Source: CAYNRA01 sp046296415
GTDB taxonomy: Bacteria; Bacteroidota; Bacteroidia; Cytophagales; Spirosomataceae
Direction of reading: 5' to 3'
Assembly: GCA_046296415.1 (NCBI GenBank)
Contig: JBKBLN010000001.1
Location: 248,001 to 312,000 of the forward strand
DNA: 64,000 bases
Below, in pieces: positions 7,857-17,827 of this stretch (positions are counted from its first letter, which is position 1; every line of letters starts with the position of its first letter). The notes under the pieces are model-generated. The model was given only the letters and a program-made list of their open reading frames with translations, was not told where the DNA came from and did not search any database. A program made the translations under genes and the position numbers.

Positions 7857-8390
7857 ATGACAAGAGAAGAAAAAGGCATAATCATTGAAGAACTCAAGGA
7901 CAAATTTTTGTCCACTCCGTACTTCTACGTCATCGATGCAAGCGGTATGTCGGTTGCCAAAACCAACAAACTTCGTCGTTTGTGTTTCGAACGTGGTATT
8001 GAGTACGTGGTGGTAAAAAATACCTTGATTGCTAAAGCACTCGAGGCCCTTGATACCGACTATTCCTCATTCGACGGAACCGTTTTGAAAGGATTCTCTG
8101 GGGTGTTGTTCCACCCTGAATCTGGAAAAGCTCCAGCCAAATTGTTGAAAGATTTCTTGAAAGAAAACAAGGAATCCTTGAAACTCAAAGGCGCCTCGAT
8201 TGATGGTGGTTTGTACATCGGACACGATCAGTTGGACACATTGGAGAAAATCAAGTCCAAAGAGGAAGTCATCGGAGAGATCATCGGTCTACTCCAGTCT
8301 CCAGCAAAGAACGTTATCGGTGCTTTGCAGAGCGGTGGCCAAAACTTGGCGGGTATTCTCAAAACGCTTTCCGAAAAGGACGCAGCGTAA
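7857..8390 (+). CDS. rplJ: 50S ribosomal protein L10
   Basis: 177-residue L10, which anchors L7/L12 dimers to the ribosome through its C-terminal helix. The N-terminal rRNA-binding part has the conserved FYVIDASGMSVAKTNKLRR segment and VVKNTLIAKAL. The start is 2 bp after the rplA stop, so L1 and L10 are probably translationally coupled. A hairpin lies between rplJ and rplL. Confidence 0.97.
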   Translation: MTREEKGIIIEELKDKFLSTPYFYVIDASGMSVAKTNKLRRLCFERGIEYVVVKNTLIAKALEALDTDYSSFDGTVLKGFSGVLFHPESGKAPAKLLKDFLKENKESLKLKGASIDGGLYIGHDQLDTLEKIKSKEEVIGEIIGLLQSPAKNVIGALQSGGQNLAGILKTLSEKDAA

Positions 8391-8401
8391 TTTTTATTCC
8401 C

Positions 8402-8426
8402 CTAGTCAGGTGGGTTGCCTGATTAG
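8402..8426 (+). promoter_or_regulatory. Intercistronic hairpin rplJ-rplL
   Basis: CTAGTCAGG (8402-8410) and CCTGATTAG (8418-8426) form a 9-bp stem with one G-T pair and a 7-nt loop; ACAACAACAATTTTTT follows. Since L7/L12 is needed at four to six copies per L10, this may be a processing site or an mRNA-stabilising barrier rather than a full terminator. Confidence 0.5.
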
Positions 8427-8475
8427 ACAACAACAATTTTTTCAATTAGTATTCACTTTTTAATTCAATAAAAAA

Positions 8476-8850
8476 ATGGCGGATTTAAAAGCATTTGCTG
8501 AACAACTAGTAAACTTGACCGTTAAAGAAGTTAACGAGCTTGCTCAAATTTTGAAAGACGAGTATGGTATCGAGCCTGCCGCTGCTGGTGCTGTAATGGT
8601 AGCTGGTCCTGCTGCTGAAGTTGAGGCCGTTGCTGAGAAAACTTCTTTCGACGTAATCTTGAAATCAGGTGGTGCTAACAAACTTCAAGTTGTGAAGTTG
8701 GTGAAAGACCTAGCTGGTTTAGGTTTGAAAGAAGCTAAAGAACTAGTTGACGGTGCTCCAAAGCCAGTTAAAGAAGGTATTGCAAAAGACGAAGCAGAAG
8801 CTTTGAAAAAGCAATTAGAAGAAGCTGGTGCAGAAGTAGAATTGAAATAA
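8476..8850 (+). CDS. rplL: 50S ribosomal protein L7/L12
   Basis: 124-residue L7/L12 stalk protein that recruits translation GTPases. The N-terminal dimerisation part (LVNLTVKEVNELAQILKDEY) is followed by an Ala/Gly/Val-rich hinge (about residues 36-52) and the factor-binding C-domain with KLQVVKLVKDLAGLGLKEAK. Full length; a terminator follows. Confidence 0.98.
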   Translation: MADLKAFAEQLVNLTVKEVNELAQILKDEYGIEPAAAGAVMVAGPAAEVEAVAEKTSFDVILKSGGANKLQVVKLVKDLAGLGLKEAKELVDGAPKPVKEGIAKDEAEALKKQLEEAGAEVELK

Positions 8851-8875
8851 TTCTTCCTCGATCGCACAGATCTAC

Positions 8876-8914
8876 AACCACCCCATATCCAACGATGTGG
8901 GGTGGTTTTGTTTT
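8876..8914 (+). terminator. Terminator after rplL
   Basis: AACCACCCCA (8876-8885) pairs with TGGGGTGGTT (8898-8907), followed by TTGTTTTG. It ends the ribosomal-protein transcript, so rpoBC relies on its own promoter at 9049 and on read-through. Confidence 0.8.
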
Positions 8915-9048
8915 GAAATCAAGTCATTTCTCGCATTTGAGGCTTAAATAATTCCCCATCTACCCCCAAACAAGCCGTAAGATACCCTCCAGTTTGATAA
9001 ATACTTTATTTTTCTGGTTAAATATCAGGTATTTAGCTGAAAATATCC

Positions 9049-9056
9049 TAACTTTG
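9049..9056 (+). promoter_or_regulatory. -7 element of the rpoBC promoter
   Basis: TAACTTTG, a perfect TAnnTTTG match; no TTG was found at the expected -33 position. The interval 8915-9048 is otherwise empty, and an untranslated leader of about 140 nt would follow if rpoB starts at 9203. Confidence 0.55.
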
Positions 9057-9202
9057 CGAGTTCGAATGCCTTTTGCCTAAAAAGCCATTCCCATTCCACG
9101 AATGTGCAATCCGAGACACAACTGTTTTTCGTAGGGCAGTTGCCAGAGGGGTTCACATATCTTCACTACGGCATTTTTCTTAACATTAAAACTTTTACAA
9201 CC

Positions 9203-12200
9203 TTGAGTTTATCAGAAAACGGTAGAAAGAGCTTTGCCAGCGTACGTCCCGTTCTCGAATATCCTGATTTTTTGGATATTCAGCTGAAATCGTTTGAGGA
9301 ATTTTTTCAGATTGACACTCCAGCCGAAAGCCGTCGGGCCGAAGGTCTGTATCAAGTGTTCATGGATAACTTCCCCATTTCAGATTCACGGGAGAATTAC
9401 AAGTTGGAATTCGTGGATTACACCATCGATCCTCCGAAATATTCGGTGGATGAGAGTATCGACCGTGGATTGACCTATTCGGTGCCTTTGAAAGCGAAAT
9501 TGAAATTGACGTGTAATGATGAAGACAACGAAGATTTCGAAACCATCGAGCAGGAAGTTTTTTTAGGAAATATACCTTACATGACAGAGCGGGGCTCTTT
9601 TGTGATCAATGGGGCTGAGCGTGTCATTGTTTCGCAATTGCACCGGTCACCTGGGGTTTTCTTTTCTATGAGCAAGCACACCAACGGAACTAAATTGTAT
9701 TCCGCACGTGTGATTCCGATGAAAGGTTCTTGGATCGAGTTTTCGACCGATGTAAACAATATCATGTATGCGTACATTGACCGGAAAAAGAAATTCCCCG
9801 TCACGACGCTTCTTCGTGCTATTGGTTTTGGCTCAGACAAAGAAATTTTGAATCTATTCGAACTTTCCGAAGAGGTAGAAGCCAACCGCGAAAGTCTTCA
9901 AAAAATGGTGGGCCGTCGTTTGGCTGCTCGGGTTTTGAAGTCATGGACTGAAGACTTCGTGGATGAAGATACAGGTGAAGTAGTTTCCATCGACCGGAAC
10001 GAGGTGATCTTGGAGCGTGACGAAGAAATTACCCAGGATTCCATCGAAATTATTTTAGATACAGAGCAAAAGTCGGTAATTGTCCACCGCGAAGATACCA
10101 ATGTAGCTGAGTATAACATCATTTATACAACCCTACAAAAAGACACATCCAACTCAGAGAAGGAAGCTGTCGAGCAAATTTATCGTCAACTTCGTAACTC
10201 TGAAGCACCCGATGAAGCCACAGCCCGCGAAATTATTCAAGGCTTGTTCTTCTCCGATAAACGGTATGACCTCGGGGAGGTTGGCCGCTACCGGATCAAC
10301 ACCAAGTTGAACTTAGAAACGGATCTCGATAAGCGCGTCTTAACAACGGAGGATATCATTTCGATCGTTAAATACTTGATCGGTTTGATCAATGCCAAAG
10401 CCATGGTCGATGATATCGATCACTTGTCAAACCGTCGTGTTCGGACTGTAGGAGAGCAGCTTTCTAGCCAGTTTGGGGTAGGCTTAGCCCGGATGGCCCG
10501 GACGATCAAAGAGCGGATGAACGTTCGCGATAATGAAGACTTTAAGCCCGTTGACCTAATCAATGCTCGGACGTTGTCTTCCGTCATTAACTCGTTCTTC
10601 GGTACCAACCAGTTGTCTCAGTTTATGGATCAAACCAATCCATTGGCCGAGATCACTCACAAACGCCGGATGTCTGCCTTAGGGCCTGGAGGTCTTTCCC
10701 GCGAACGAGCTGGATTTGAGGTTCGTGACGTTCACTACACCCACTATGGTCGTTTGTGTACCATCGAAACTCCTGAAGGACCTAACATCGGTCTAATTTC
10801 CTCACTTTGTACGTTTGCCAAAATCAATTCCATGGGCTTCATCGAAACCCCGTATCTGGAAGTGAAAGATGGTAAGTTATCCGGTGAGATCATCTACTTG
10901 ACCGCAGAAGAAGAAGACGGTAAAAACATTGCCATGGCCGTTCCGTTCGTGGATGAAAAGGGAGATTTTACCGTGGATTCTTTGAAGTGCCGATTTGAAG
11001 GTGACTTCCCGATGAAGAATCCAACAGAAATTGATTTCATGGATATTGCACCCAACCAGATTGTTTCGGTTGCTGCTTCTATGATTCCTTTCTTGGAGCA
11101 TGATGATGCGAACCGGGCCTTGATGGGCTCGAACATGCAACGCCAAGCGGTTCCATTGTTGCGTCCCGAAGCTCCGGTAGTTGGAACAGGACTAGAAGGC
11201 CGGATTGCCAAAGACTCTCGTACCATGGTGGTTGCCGAAGGCGATGGTGTGATTGAATATGTTGATGCCAACAAAATTCAAGTACGGTACGATTGGACAG
11301 AGGATCAAATGTTGGTCAATTTCGAAACCAACTTGAAAACCTACAGTCTCATCAAATTCCGTCGGACCAACCAAGATACGTGCATCAACCTTCGTCCGAT
11401 TGTATTAAAAGGACAGCGGGTAAAGAAAGGCCAAGTATTAGTGGAAGGATACGCCACCCAAGGTGGTGAATTGGCTCTTGGCCGTAACCTGCTCGTTGCA
11501 TTCATGCCTTGGCAGGGATATAACTTTGAGGATGCGATTGTAATCAATGAGCGTGTGGTGCGTGAAGATATCTTTACTTCCATTCACATTGAAGAATTTG
11601 ACCTGGAGGTACGTGATACCAAGCGTGGAGAAGAAGAGTTGACTGCCGAAATTCCGAACGTTTCTGAAGAAATGGTGAAGAATTTGGATGAAAACGGTAT
11701 TGTCCGTGTGGGTACCCACATCAAAGAAGGAGATATCCTCATCGGAAAGATTACACCAAAAGGTGAATCGGATCCAACCCCAGAAGAAAAACTATTGCGT
11801 GCCATCTTTGGTGACAAAGCTGGTGATGTAAAAGATGCGTCCAAAAAAGCATCTCCTTCTTTGCGGGGCGTTGTGATTCAAACCAAACTTTTCTCGCGTC
11901 CTTCGAAAGAAGAGCGTGCTAAGCACAAGGAGGAAGTGAAGCGTTTGATGGCGAAGCACAGCAAGTCGATCTTAGCCCTCCGCGCTGAGATGATCAATAA
12001 GATGGTGGAATTATTGGATGGGAAGACATCACAAGGGGTGAAACATAAATTCTCCGGAAACGATGAACTGATTTCGAAAGGAATGAAATTCAATCGTTCC
12101 AACATCACCAACAACTTGTTCCCAGATAAAAACCCATACGTTGACGAAAGCACCTATAACGTACCTGAGGAGGCTAACCTGTTTGATGGTCTTTATTTAG

Positions 12201-13066
12201 AAGGTTGGACAGAGGACGCCCATACCAATGAGTTATTGGTGAAATTGGTGAAAAATTACCTTTCGAAGCGTAGTGAGTTGATTGGTATCTACAAGCGGGA
12301 ACGTTTTGTACTTGAAGTAGGTGACGAATTGCCTGCAGGTATCGTAAAACTAGCCAAAGTATACATCGCGAAAAAGCGTAAGCTGAAAGTGGGTGATAAA
12401 ATGGCGGGTCGTCACGGTAACAAAGGTATTGTCGCGAAAATCGTCCGGGAAGAGGATATGCCGTTCTTGGAAGATGGTACACCGATGGATATCGTATTGA
12501 ACCCACTTGGGGTACCTTCTCGGATGAACATCGGACAGCTGTATGAAACCGTGCTTGGTTGGGCCGGTAAAAAATTGGGCCGGAAATACGCGACCCCAAT
12601 TTTTGATGGTGCTTCAGCTGAGCAAGTTACGAGCGAATTACAAGACGCTGGTCTTCCAGAGTTTGGCCGTACACAACTTTATAATGGATTATCTGGTGAG
12701 CCTTTTGATCAAAAAGTAACCGTCGGGGTCATTTATATGTTGAAACTCGGTCACTTGGTCGACGATAAAATGCACGCCCGGTCTATCGGACCTTACTCGC
12801 TTATTACGCAGCAACCATTGGGTGGTAAAGCTCAATTTGGAGGTCAGCGTTTTGGAGAAATGGAGGTTTGGGCGTTGGAGGCCTTCGGAGCTTCTCACGT
12901 GCTTCGGGAAATCCTAACGGTGAAGTCGGATGACGTCATCGGTCGGGCCAAAGCGTATGAAGCCATTGTGAAAGGAGAGAACCTACCTAAGCCCAATATT
13001 CCTGAATCATTCAATGTATTGATTCATGAATTACGTGGTTTGGCATTGGAAATCACGATGGAATAA
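9203..13066 (+). CDS. rpoB: RNA polymerase beta subunit
   Basis: RpoB, about 1287 residues from the chosen start. The frame is open back to a GTG at 9104, but homology to other RpoB proteins begins around NGRKSFASVRPVLEYPDFLD, so the TTG at 9203 is preferred; neither candidate is ATG. The rifampicin region reads NQLSQFMDQTNPLAEITHKR, followed by RMSALGPGG, with the usual Asp, His and Ser contacts, so no resistance change is evident. The C-terminal GQRFGEMEVWALEAFGA, clamp-forming with RpoC, is complete. A 76-bp spacer with a GNRA-type hairpin precedes rpoC. Confidence 0.96.
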   Translation: MSLSENGRKSFASVRPVLEYPDFLDIQLKSFEEFFQIDTPAESRRAEGLYQVFMDNFPISDSRENYKLEFVDYTIDPPKYSVDESIDRGLTYSVPLKAKLKLTCNDEDNEDFETIEQEVFLGNIPYMTERGSFVINGAERVIVSQLHRSPGVFFSMSKHTNGTKLYSARVIPMKGSWIEFSTDVNNIMYAYIDRKKKFPVTTLLRAIGFGSDKEILNLFELSEEVEANRESLQKMVGRRLAARVLKSWTEDFVDEDTGEVVSIDRNEVILERDEEITQDSIEIILDTEQKSVIVHREDTNVAEYNIIYTTLQKDTSNSEKEAVEQIYRQLRNSEAPDEATAREIIQGLFFSDKRYDLGEVGRYRINTKLNLETDLDKRVLTTEDIISIVKYLIGLINAKAMVDDIDHLSNRRVRTVGEQLSSQFGVGLARMARTIKERMNVRDNEDFKPVDLINARTLSSVINSFFGTNQLSQFMDQTNPLAEITHKRRMSALGPGGLSRERAGFEVRDVHYTHYGRLCTIETPEGPNIGLISSLCTFAKINSMGFIETPYLEVKDGKLSGEIIYLTAEEEDGKNIAMAVPFVDEKGDFTVDSLKCRFEGDFPMKNPTEIDFMDIAPNQIVSVAASMIPFLEHDDANRALMGSNMQRQAVPLLRPEAPVVGTGLEGRIAKDSRTMVVAEGDGVIEYVDANKIQVRYDWTEDQMLVNFETNLKTYSLIKFRRTNQDTCINLRPIVLKGQRVKKGQVLVEGYATQGGELALGRNLLVAFMPWQGYNFEDAIVINERVVREDIFTSIHIEEFDLEVRDTKRGEEELTAEIPNVSEEMVKNLDENGIVRVGTHIKEGDILIGKITPKGESDPTPEEKLLRAIFGDKAGDVKDASKKASPSLRGVVIQTKLFSRPSKEERAKHKEEVKRLMAKHSKSILALRAEMINKMVELLDGKTSQGVKHKFSGNDELISKGMKFNRSNITNNLFPDKNPYVDESTYNVPEEANLFDGLYLEGWTEDAHTNELLVKLVKNYLSKRSELIGIYKRERFVLEVGDELPAGIVKLAKVYIAKKRKLKVGDKMAGRHGNKGIVAKIVREEDMPFLEDGTPMDIVLNPLGVPSRMNIGQLYETVLGWAGKKLGRKYATPIFDGASAEQVTSELQDAGLPEFGRTQLYNGLSGEPFDQKVTVGVIYMLKLGHLVDDKMHARSIGPYSLITQQPLGGKAQFGGQRFGEMEVWALEAFGASHVLREILTVKSDDVIGRAKAYEAIVKGENLPKPNIPESFNVLIHELRGLALEITME

Positions 13067-13089
13067 CCCTCCATCGGTTGACGGGATTC

Positions 13090-13105
13090 GGGGGCGAAAG
13101 CCCCC
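13090..13105 (+). promoter_or_regulatory. GAAA-capped hairpin in rpoB-rpoC spacer
   Basis: GGGGGC-GAAA-GCCCCC, a perfect 6-bp GC stem with a GNRA tetraloop between rpoB and rpoC, without a T-run directly after it. Likely an mRNA stability or processing element. Confidence 0.5.
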
Positions 13106-13142
13106 ACACAGCATTCTTTTTACTATTTGAAAATTCTTGGCA

Positions 13143-16100
13143 ATGTCGTTAAAGAAAAACAAAAAATTAAGCAGCGACTTCAGTAGCATCACCATCAGTT
13201 TGGCTTCTCCTGAATCTATTCTGGATAGCTCTTTTGGCGAGGTGACGCAACCCGAGACCATCAACTACCGGACATACAAGCCGGAAATGGGTGGTTTATT
13301 CTGTGAGCGGATCTTCGGTCCGGTAAAAGACTGGGAGTGTCACTGCGGAAAATATAAGCGAATTCGCTACAAAGGCATCATCTGTGACCGATGCGGTGTC
13401 GAGGTAACCGAGAAAAAAGTACGTCGCGAGCGTATGGGCCACATCGAATTGGTGGTCCCTGTTGCTCACATTTGGTACTTCCGTAGTTTACCCAACAAAA
13501 TTGGGTATCTTCTTGGTTTATCGACCAAAAAATTGGATCAGATCATCTACTACGAGCGGTATGTGGTCATCAACGCCGGGATCAAAAAAGAGGATAATAT
13601 CTCGTACATGGACTTCCTAACCGAGGAAGAGTACCTCGATATTATCGACAAATTACCGCGTGAAAACCAAATGCTACCAGACGATGATCCCAACAAGTTC
13701 ATCGCAAAAATGGGAGCCGAGGCCCTGGAAATGTTGCTCTCACGTTTGGATCTAGATACCTTATCCTACGAGCTACGCGACCAAGCCCATAAAGATAACG
13801 CGCAGCAACGCCGTGCGGAGGCCTTGAAGCGACTGAAAGTTGTGGAGGCCTTCCGCGATGCCAATACCCGGGTGTTGAATAAACCTGAGTGGATGGTGAT
13901 CAAAATGGTGCCGGTTATTCCACCAGAACTTCGCCCGCTTGTTCCATTGGATGGAGGTCGTTTCGCCACGTCCGATTTGAATGATTTATACCGTCGGGTG
14001 ATCATCCGGAATAACCGTTTGAAGCGTCTGTTGGAGATCAAAGCTCCGGAAGTAATCCTCCGTAACGAAAAACGGATGTTGCAGGAAGCTGTCGATTCCT
14101 TATTCGATAACTCTCGGAAAGTAAATGCCGTCCGTTCGGATGGAAATCGGGCCTTAAAATCCCTTTCTGATATGTTGAAAGGGAAGCAAGGACGTTTCCG
14201 CCAGAACCTATTAGGTAAGCGGGTTGACTATTCAGGTCGTTCGGTTATCGTCGTAGGTCCTGAATTGAAACTACACGAGTGTGGACTTCCAAAAGACATG
14301 GCGGCTGAATTATTCAAGCCGTTTATCATCCGGAAATTGATTGAGCGGGGTATTGTTAAAACCGTGAAGTCAGCCAAGAAGATTGTGGATCGCAAAGACG
14401 CAGTCATCTGGGATATTTTGGAAAACGTTTTGAAAGGCCATCCTGTCCTTCTAAACCGTGCCCCAACACTTCACCGTTTAGGTATCCAGGCCTTCCAGCC
14501 GAAATTGGTGGAAGGTAAGGCTATACAGCTTCATCCGTTGGTGTGTACTGCCTTTAACGCTGACTTTGACGGTGACCAGATGGCGGTGCACGTTCCGCTA
14601 GGCCACGAGGCTATCATGGAGGCGTCGGTATTGATGTTGGCTTCGCACAATATTCTAAACCCAGCCAACGGTGCCCCAATTACGGTTCCTTCTCAGGACA
14701 TGGTACTTGGTTTGTATTATGTATCCAAAGGAAAACGGTCGACGCCAGAGGAACCTGTTGCCGGCGAGGGAAAAGTATTCTATTCGGCAGAAGAAGTCAT
14801 CATCGCGTTGAACGAAGGTTCGATCTCCAAACATGCCTACATTAAGTGTAAGGTTAAAGTGAAGACGGAATCAGGAGAGTTGGAGGAACAATTGATTGAA
14901 ACTGTTGCCGGACGTATTCTCTTCAATGAGTGTGTTCCAGAACAGGTGGGTTACATCAATAAGTTGTTGACGAAAAAAGAGTTGCAAAAAATTATTGGCC
15001 AGGTGTTCAAAGAGGTTTCTTTTGCCCGGACTGCGCAATTCTTGGATGACATCAAAACCTTAGGGTATCAGTCGGCCTTCAAAGGTGGACTATCCATTGG
15101 TTTGGGTGATATCATGATCCCTGAAGAAAAGGATGCCTTGATCGAAAAAGCTCGTCTGGAAGTAGAAGAAATCAAGAGCAATTACATGTTTGGTATCATT
15201 ACCGAGCGGGAGCGTTACAACCAAACCATTGATGTTTGGACACGCGTAAACACGCGCTTGAGAGAAACCTTGCTTCGCCAGTTGGAAAACGATCGCCAAG
15301 GATTTAACCCAGTCTACATGATGATGCATTCAGGAGCCCGTGGTTCGCAAGAGCAGATTCGTCAGTTGGGTGGTATGCGGGGTCTAATGGCCAAGCCACA
15401 AAAGAACATCGCAGGATCGGTTGGTGAAATCATCGAAAACCCGATCTTATCGAACTTCAAAGAAGGTTTGGACGTATTGGAGTACTTTATCTCCACCCAC
15501 GGTGCCCGGAAAGGTCTTGCCGATACCGCTTTGAAAACAGCCGATGCTGGGTACTTGACACGTCGTCTTCATGATGTAGCTCAAGATGTGGTGATCAATG
15601 AGGTGGATTGTGGAACTCTTCGTGGAATTCAAGTTTCTGCATTGAAAGAAAACGAAGATATCATTGAGCCATTATCTGAGCGGATCCTAGGCCGTACCTC
15701 CGTGTACGATATCATTGACCCGTTGACCAAAGAGTTGATCGTGGCTGCGGGTGAAGAAATCACAGAGGAAATTGCGTATCAAATTGATAATACAGCGATT
15801 GAAACGGTTGAAATTCGCTCGGCTCTCACCTGTGAAACCGAAGTGGGCATTTGTTCTAAATGTTACGGTCGTAACTTAGCTACCGGTCGCATGGTTGAGC
15901 AAGGTGAGGCGGTAGGTGTAATTGCCTCCCAATCCATCGGAGAGCCAGGTACACAGCTTACTCTACGTACATTCCACACGGGGGGTACAGCGATGAACGT
16001 TTCCGTTGAAGCCAAAATCAAGGCGAAATTTGCGGGTAAAACGAAATTCATCGATATTAAAACAGTTGATTCTGTTGATAAAGAAGGAGAGCCAATTCAA

Positions 16101-17450
16101 GTCGTAATTGGTCGTCGAGGTGAAGTTCAGATTTTGGATGATAGCAACCAAGTGTTGATTAGCAATATTATTCCATATGGTGCAACTTTGAAAGTAATGG
16201 ATCAACAAGCCATTACCAAAGACGATGAAATCTGTAACTGGGATCAGTTCAACGCCGTTATCTTGTCTGAGTTTGACGGTACTGTTCAGTACGATAGTAT
16301 CGAAGAAGGTGTTACCTACAAAGAAGAGGCCGATGAACAAACAGGCTTTAAAGATAAGGTAATCACCGATTCAAAAGACCGGACCAAGAACCCATCCATC
16401 ATCATTCGTTCAAACAACGATGAAAAAGCGTATAACTTACCGGTTAGTGCGCGTGTGATGGTTGAAGATGGACAGTCGATCAAAGCAGGACAAGTCCTTG
16501 CCAAGATTCCACGGGCGATCAATATGAACCGAGATATTACCGGTGGTTTGCCGCGGGTAACCGAGCTCTTCGAAGCACGTAACCCATCCAATCCTGCCGT
16601 TGTTTCGGAAATTGATGGTGTTGTTTCCTTCGGTGCTATCAAACGGGGTAACCGGGAGATTATGGTCGAGGCAAAAGATGGTACCAAAATGAAATACATG
16701 GTATCGCTTTCTAAATTGATCTTGGTACAGGATGGTGACTTCGTTCGGGCAGGTGAACCCTTATCCGACGGTGCCATTACACCTTCTGACATCCTTCGGA
16801 TCAAAGGACCAACCGCTGTACAAGAATATCTTGTAAACGAAACACAAGCTGTTTACCGCCAGCAAGGGGTGAAAATTTCTGACAAACATATTGAGGTGAT
16901 CGTGCGTCAAATGATGCAGAAAGTCGAAATCTTGGATGCAGGGGACACATTATTCCTTGAAATGCAATCGGTAGATAAGTGGTCATTCCGAGTAGAAAAT
17001 GATCGGATCTTGGATAAAAAAGTAGTCGAAGATGCGGGTGCCTCGGATAAATACAAACCAGGTCAAATCATCACCAATCGCGAGTTCAAAGAGGAAAATA
17101 GCCGCTTGAAGCGTGAGGACTTACCATTGATGCAAGTACGTGATGCCAAAGCAGCGGTTTCTCAACCGATCTTACAAGGTATTACCACCGCGTCTTTGGG
17201 TACCAAATCCTTCATTTCAGCTGCATCCTTCCAAGAGACCACCAAGGTGCTTTCAGAAGCCGCCGTACGTGGAAAACGCGATATGCTCGAAGGCTTAAAA
17301 GAGAACGTGATTGTTGGACACCTGATTCCAGCGGGAACAGGTCGCAAAGAGTATCAGTCCTACGTAGTTGGACCTAAAGGAGAACTCAAAGCGACATCCG
17401 AGAAGCAAATGATCGAAAATGCACCTTTCAGAAAGAAAGAGTACGTATAA
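13143..17450 (+). CDS. rpoC: RNA polymerase beta' subunit
   Basis: RpoC, 1435 residues from the ATG at 13143; a TTG two codons upstream is less likely. The N-terminal zinc finger has CHCGKYKRIRYKGIICDRCG (near residues 62-81), and the catalytic Mg-binding loop NADFDGD is at residues 472-478 with Asp474, Asp476 and Asp478. The trigger-loop region and the second Zn site (CETEVGICSKCYGRNLATG) are intact. A long insertion between the trigger-loop parts (about residues 960-1100) is normal for Bacteroidota. A strong terminator follows. Confidence 0.98.
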   Translation: MSLKKNKKLSSDFSSITISLASPESILDSSFGEVTQPETINYRTYKPEMGGLFCERIFGPVKDWECHCGKYKRIRYKGIICDRCGVEVTEKKVRRERMGHIELVVPVAHIWYFRSLPNKIGYLLGLSTKKLDQIIYYERYVVINAGIKKEDNISYMDFLTEEEYLDIIDKLPRENQMLPDDDPNKFIAKMGAEALEMLLSRLDLDTLSYELRDQAHKDNAQQRRAEALKRLKVVEAFRDANTRVLNKPEWMVIKMVPVIPPELRPLVPLDGGRFATSDLNDLYRRVIIRNNRLKRLLEIKAPEVILRNEKRMLQEAVDSLFDNSRKVNAVRSDGNRALKSLSDMLKGKQGRFRQNLLGKRVDYSGRSVIVVGPELKLHECGLPKDMAAELFKPFIIRKLIERGIVKTVKSAKKIVDRKDAVIWDILENVLKGHPVLLNRAPTLHRLGIQAFQPKLVEGKAIQLHPLVCTAFNADFDGDQMAVHVPLGHEAIMEASVLMLASHNILNPANGAPITVPSQDMVLGLYYVSKGKRSTPEEPVAGEGKVFYSAEEVIIALNEGSISKHAYIKCKVKVKTESGELEEQLIETVAGRILFNECVPEQVGYINKLLTKKELQKIIGQVFKEVSFARTAQFLDDIKTLGYQSAFKGGLSIGLGDIMIPEEKDALIEKARLEVEEIKSNYMFGIITERERYNQTIDVWTRVNTRLRETLLRQLENDRQGFNPVYMMMHSGARGSQEQIRQLGGMRGLMAKPQKNIAGSVGEIIENPILSNFKEGLDVLEYFISTHGARKGLADTALKTADAGYLTRRLHDVAQDVVINEVDCGTLRGIQVSALKENEDIIEPLSERILGRTSVYDIIDPLTKELIVAAGEEITEEIAYQIDNTAIETVEIRSALTCETEVGICSKCYGRNLATGRMVEQGEAVGVIASQSIGEPGTQLTLRTFHTGGTAMNVSVEAKIKAKFAGKTKFIDIKTVDSVDKEGEPIQVVIGRRGEVQILDDSNQVLISNIIPYGATLKVMDQQAITKDDEICNWDQFNAVILSEFDGTVQYDSIEEGVTYKEEADEQTGFKDKVITDSKDRTKNPSIIIRSNNDEKAYNLPVSARVMVEDGQSIKAGQVLAKIPRAINMNRDITGGLPRVTELFEARNPSNPAVVSEIDGVVSFGAIKRGNREIMVEAKDGTKMKYMVSLSKLILVQDGDFVRAGEPLSDGAITPSDILRIKGPTAVQEYLVNETQAVYRQQGVKISDKHIEVIVRQMMQKVEILDAGDTLFLEMQSVDKWSFRVENDRILDKKVVEDAGASDKYKPGQIITNREFKEENSRLKREDLPLMQVRDAKAAVSQPILQGITTASLGTKSFISAASFQETTKVLSEAAVRGKRDMLEGLKENVIVGHLIPAGTGRKEYQSYVVGPKGELKATSEKQMIENAPFRKKEYV

Positions 17451-17472
17451 CGTCCAAATCTTCTTGCACATA

Positions 17473-17508
17473 AAAATAGGCCATCCAAACGGGTGGCCTA
17501 TTTTGTTA
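17473..17508 (+). terminator. Terminator after rpoC
   Basis: AAAATAGGCCATCC (17473-17486) pairs over 14 bp with GGGTGGCCTATTTT (17491-17504) around an AAAC loop. Very stable. Confidence 0.92.
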
Positions 17509-17770
17509 GGGCGGTAGGTAAATGATAATTTTATCGGTATTTACTTATTTTTTATGTGTTTTCCTCGTACCTGATGGCTTGATGGATGCGCCATCATGTG
17601 GGTGCTTTTAGGCAAAAAAACAAAGAAGTGTAGGGATTACCTAATGTCTTTTGGATGCAAATGTTGAGAGGCCGTTGAGTTGAGGGAGCGAATGAGTAAA
17701 ATGACGGTAGATCGACATCGAACCCTAAATTAATCAAGGATTTTGATGGTTCGGCTCTATTGAATTTCAA
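17505..17770. other. Gene-free spacer between rpoC and dxs
   Basis: No convincing gene. The only structure seen is a 7-bp inverted repeat TGATGGC (17572-17578) / GCCATCA (17590-17596). Codon-like bias is absent in all frames and the only ORF (62 codons, minus) does not resemble a protein. Confidence 0.6.
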
Positions 17771-17809
17771 AAAAAGGCCCAAAAAGTAATGTACTTCTTG
17801 GGCCTTTTT
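17771..17809 (-). terminator. Terminator after dxs
   Basis: AAAAAGGCCCAAaAAGTA (17771-17788) pairs with TACTTCTTGGGCCTTTTT (17792-17809) with one mismatch; both ends are A/T runs, so it works on both strands. It closes the mutL-rhomboid-dxs unit. Confidence 0.85.
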
Positions 17810-17827
17810 AGGGAAAGGGTAATCGGC

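Noticed and set aside
9577..12898. Long minus-strand open frames across rpoB (up to 141 codons)
   Set aside because: They lie fully inside rpoB in shadow frames and resemble no protein.
16316..16804. 162-codon minus-strand frame inside rpoC
   Set aside because: Shadow of rpoC codon bias; no start context or homology.
17594..17782. 62-codon minus-strand frame between rpoC and dxs
   Set aside because: Runs into the dxs terminator hairpin and has no protein-like features.
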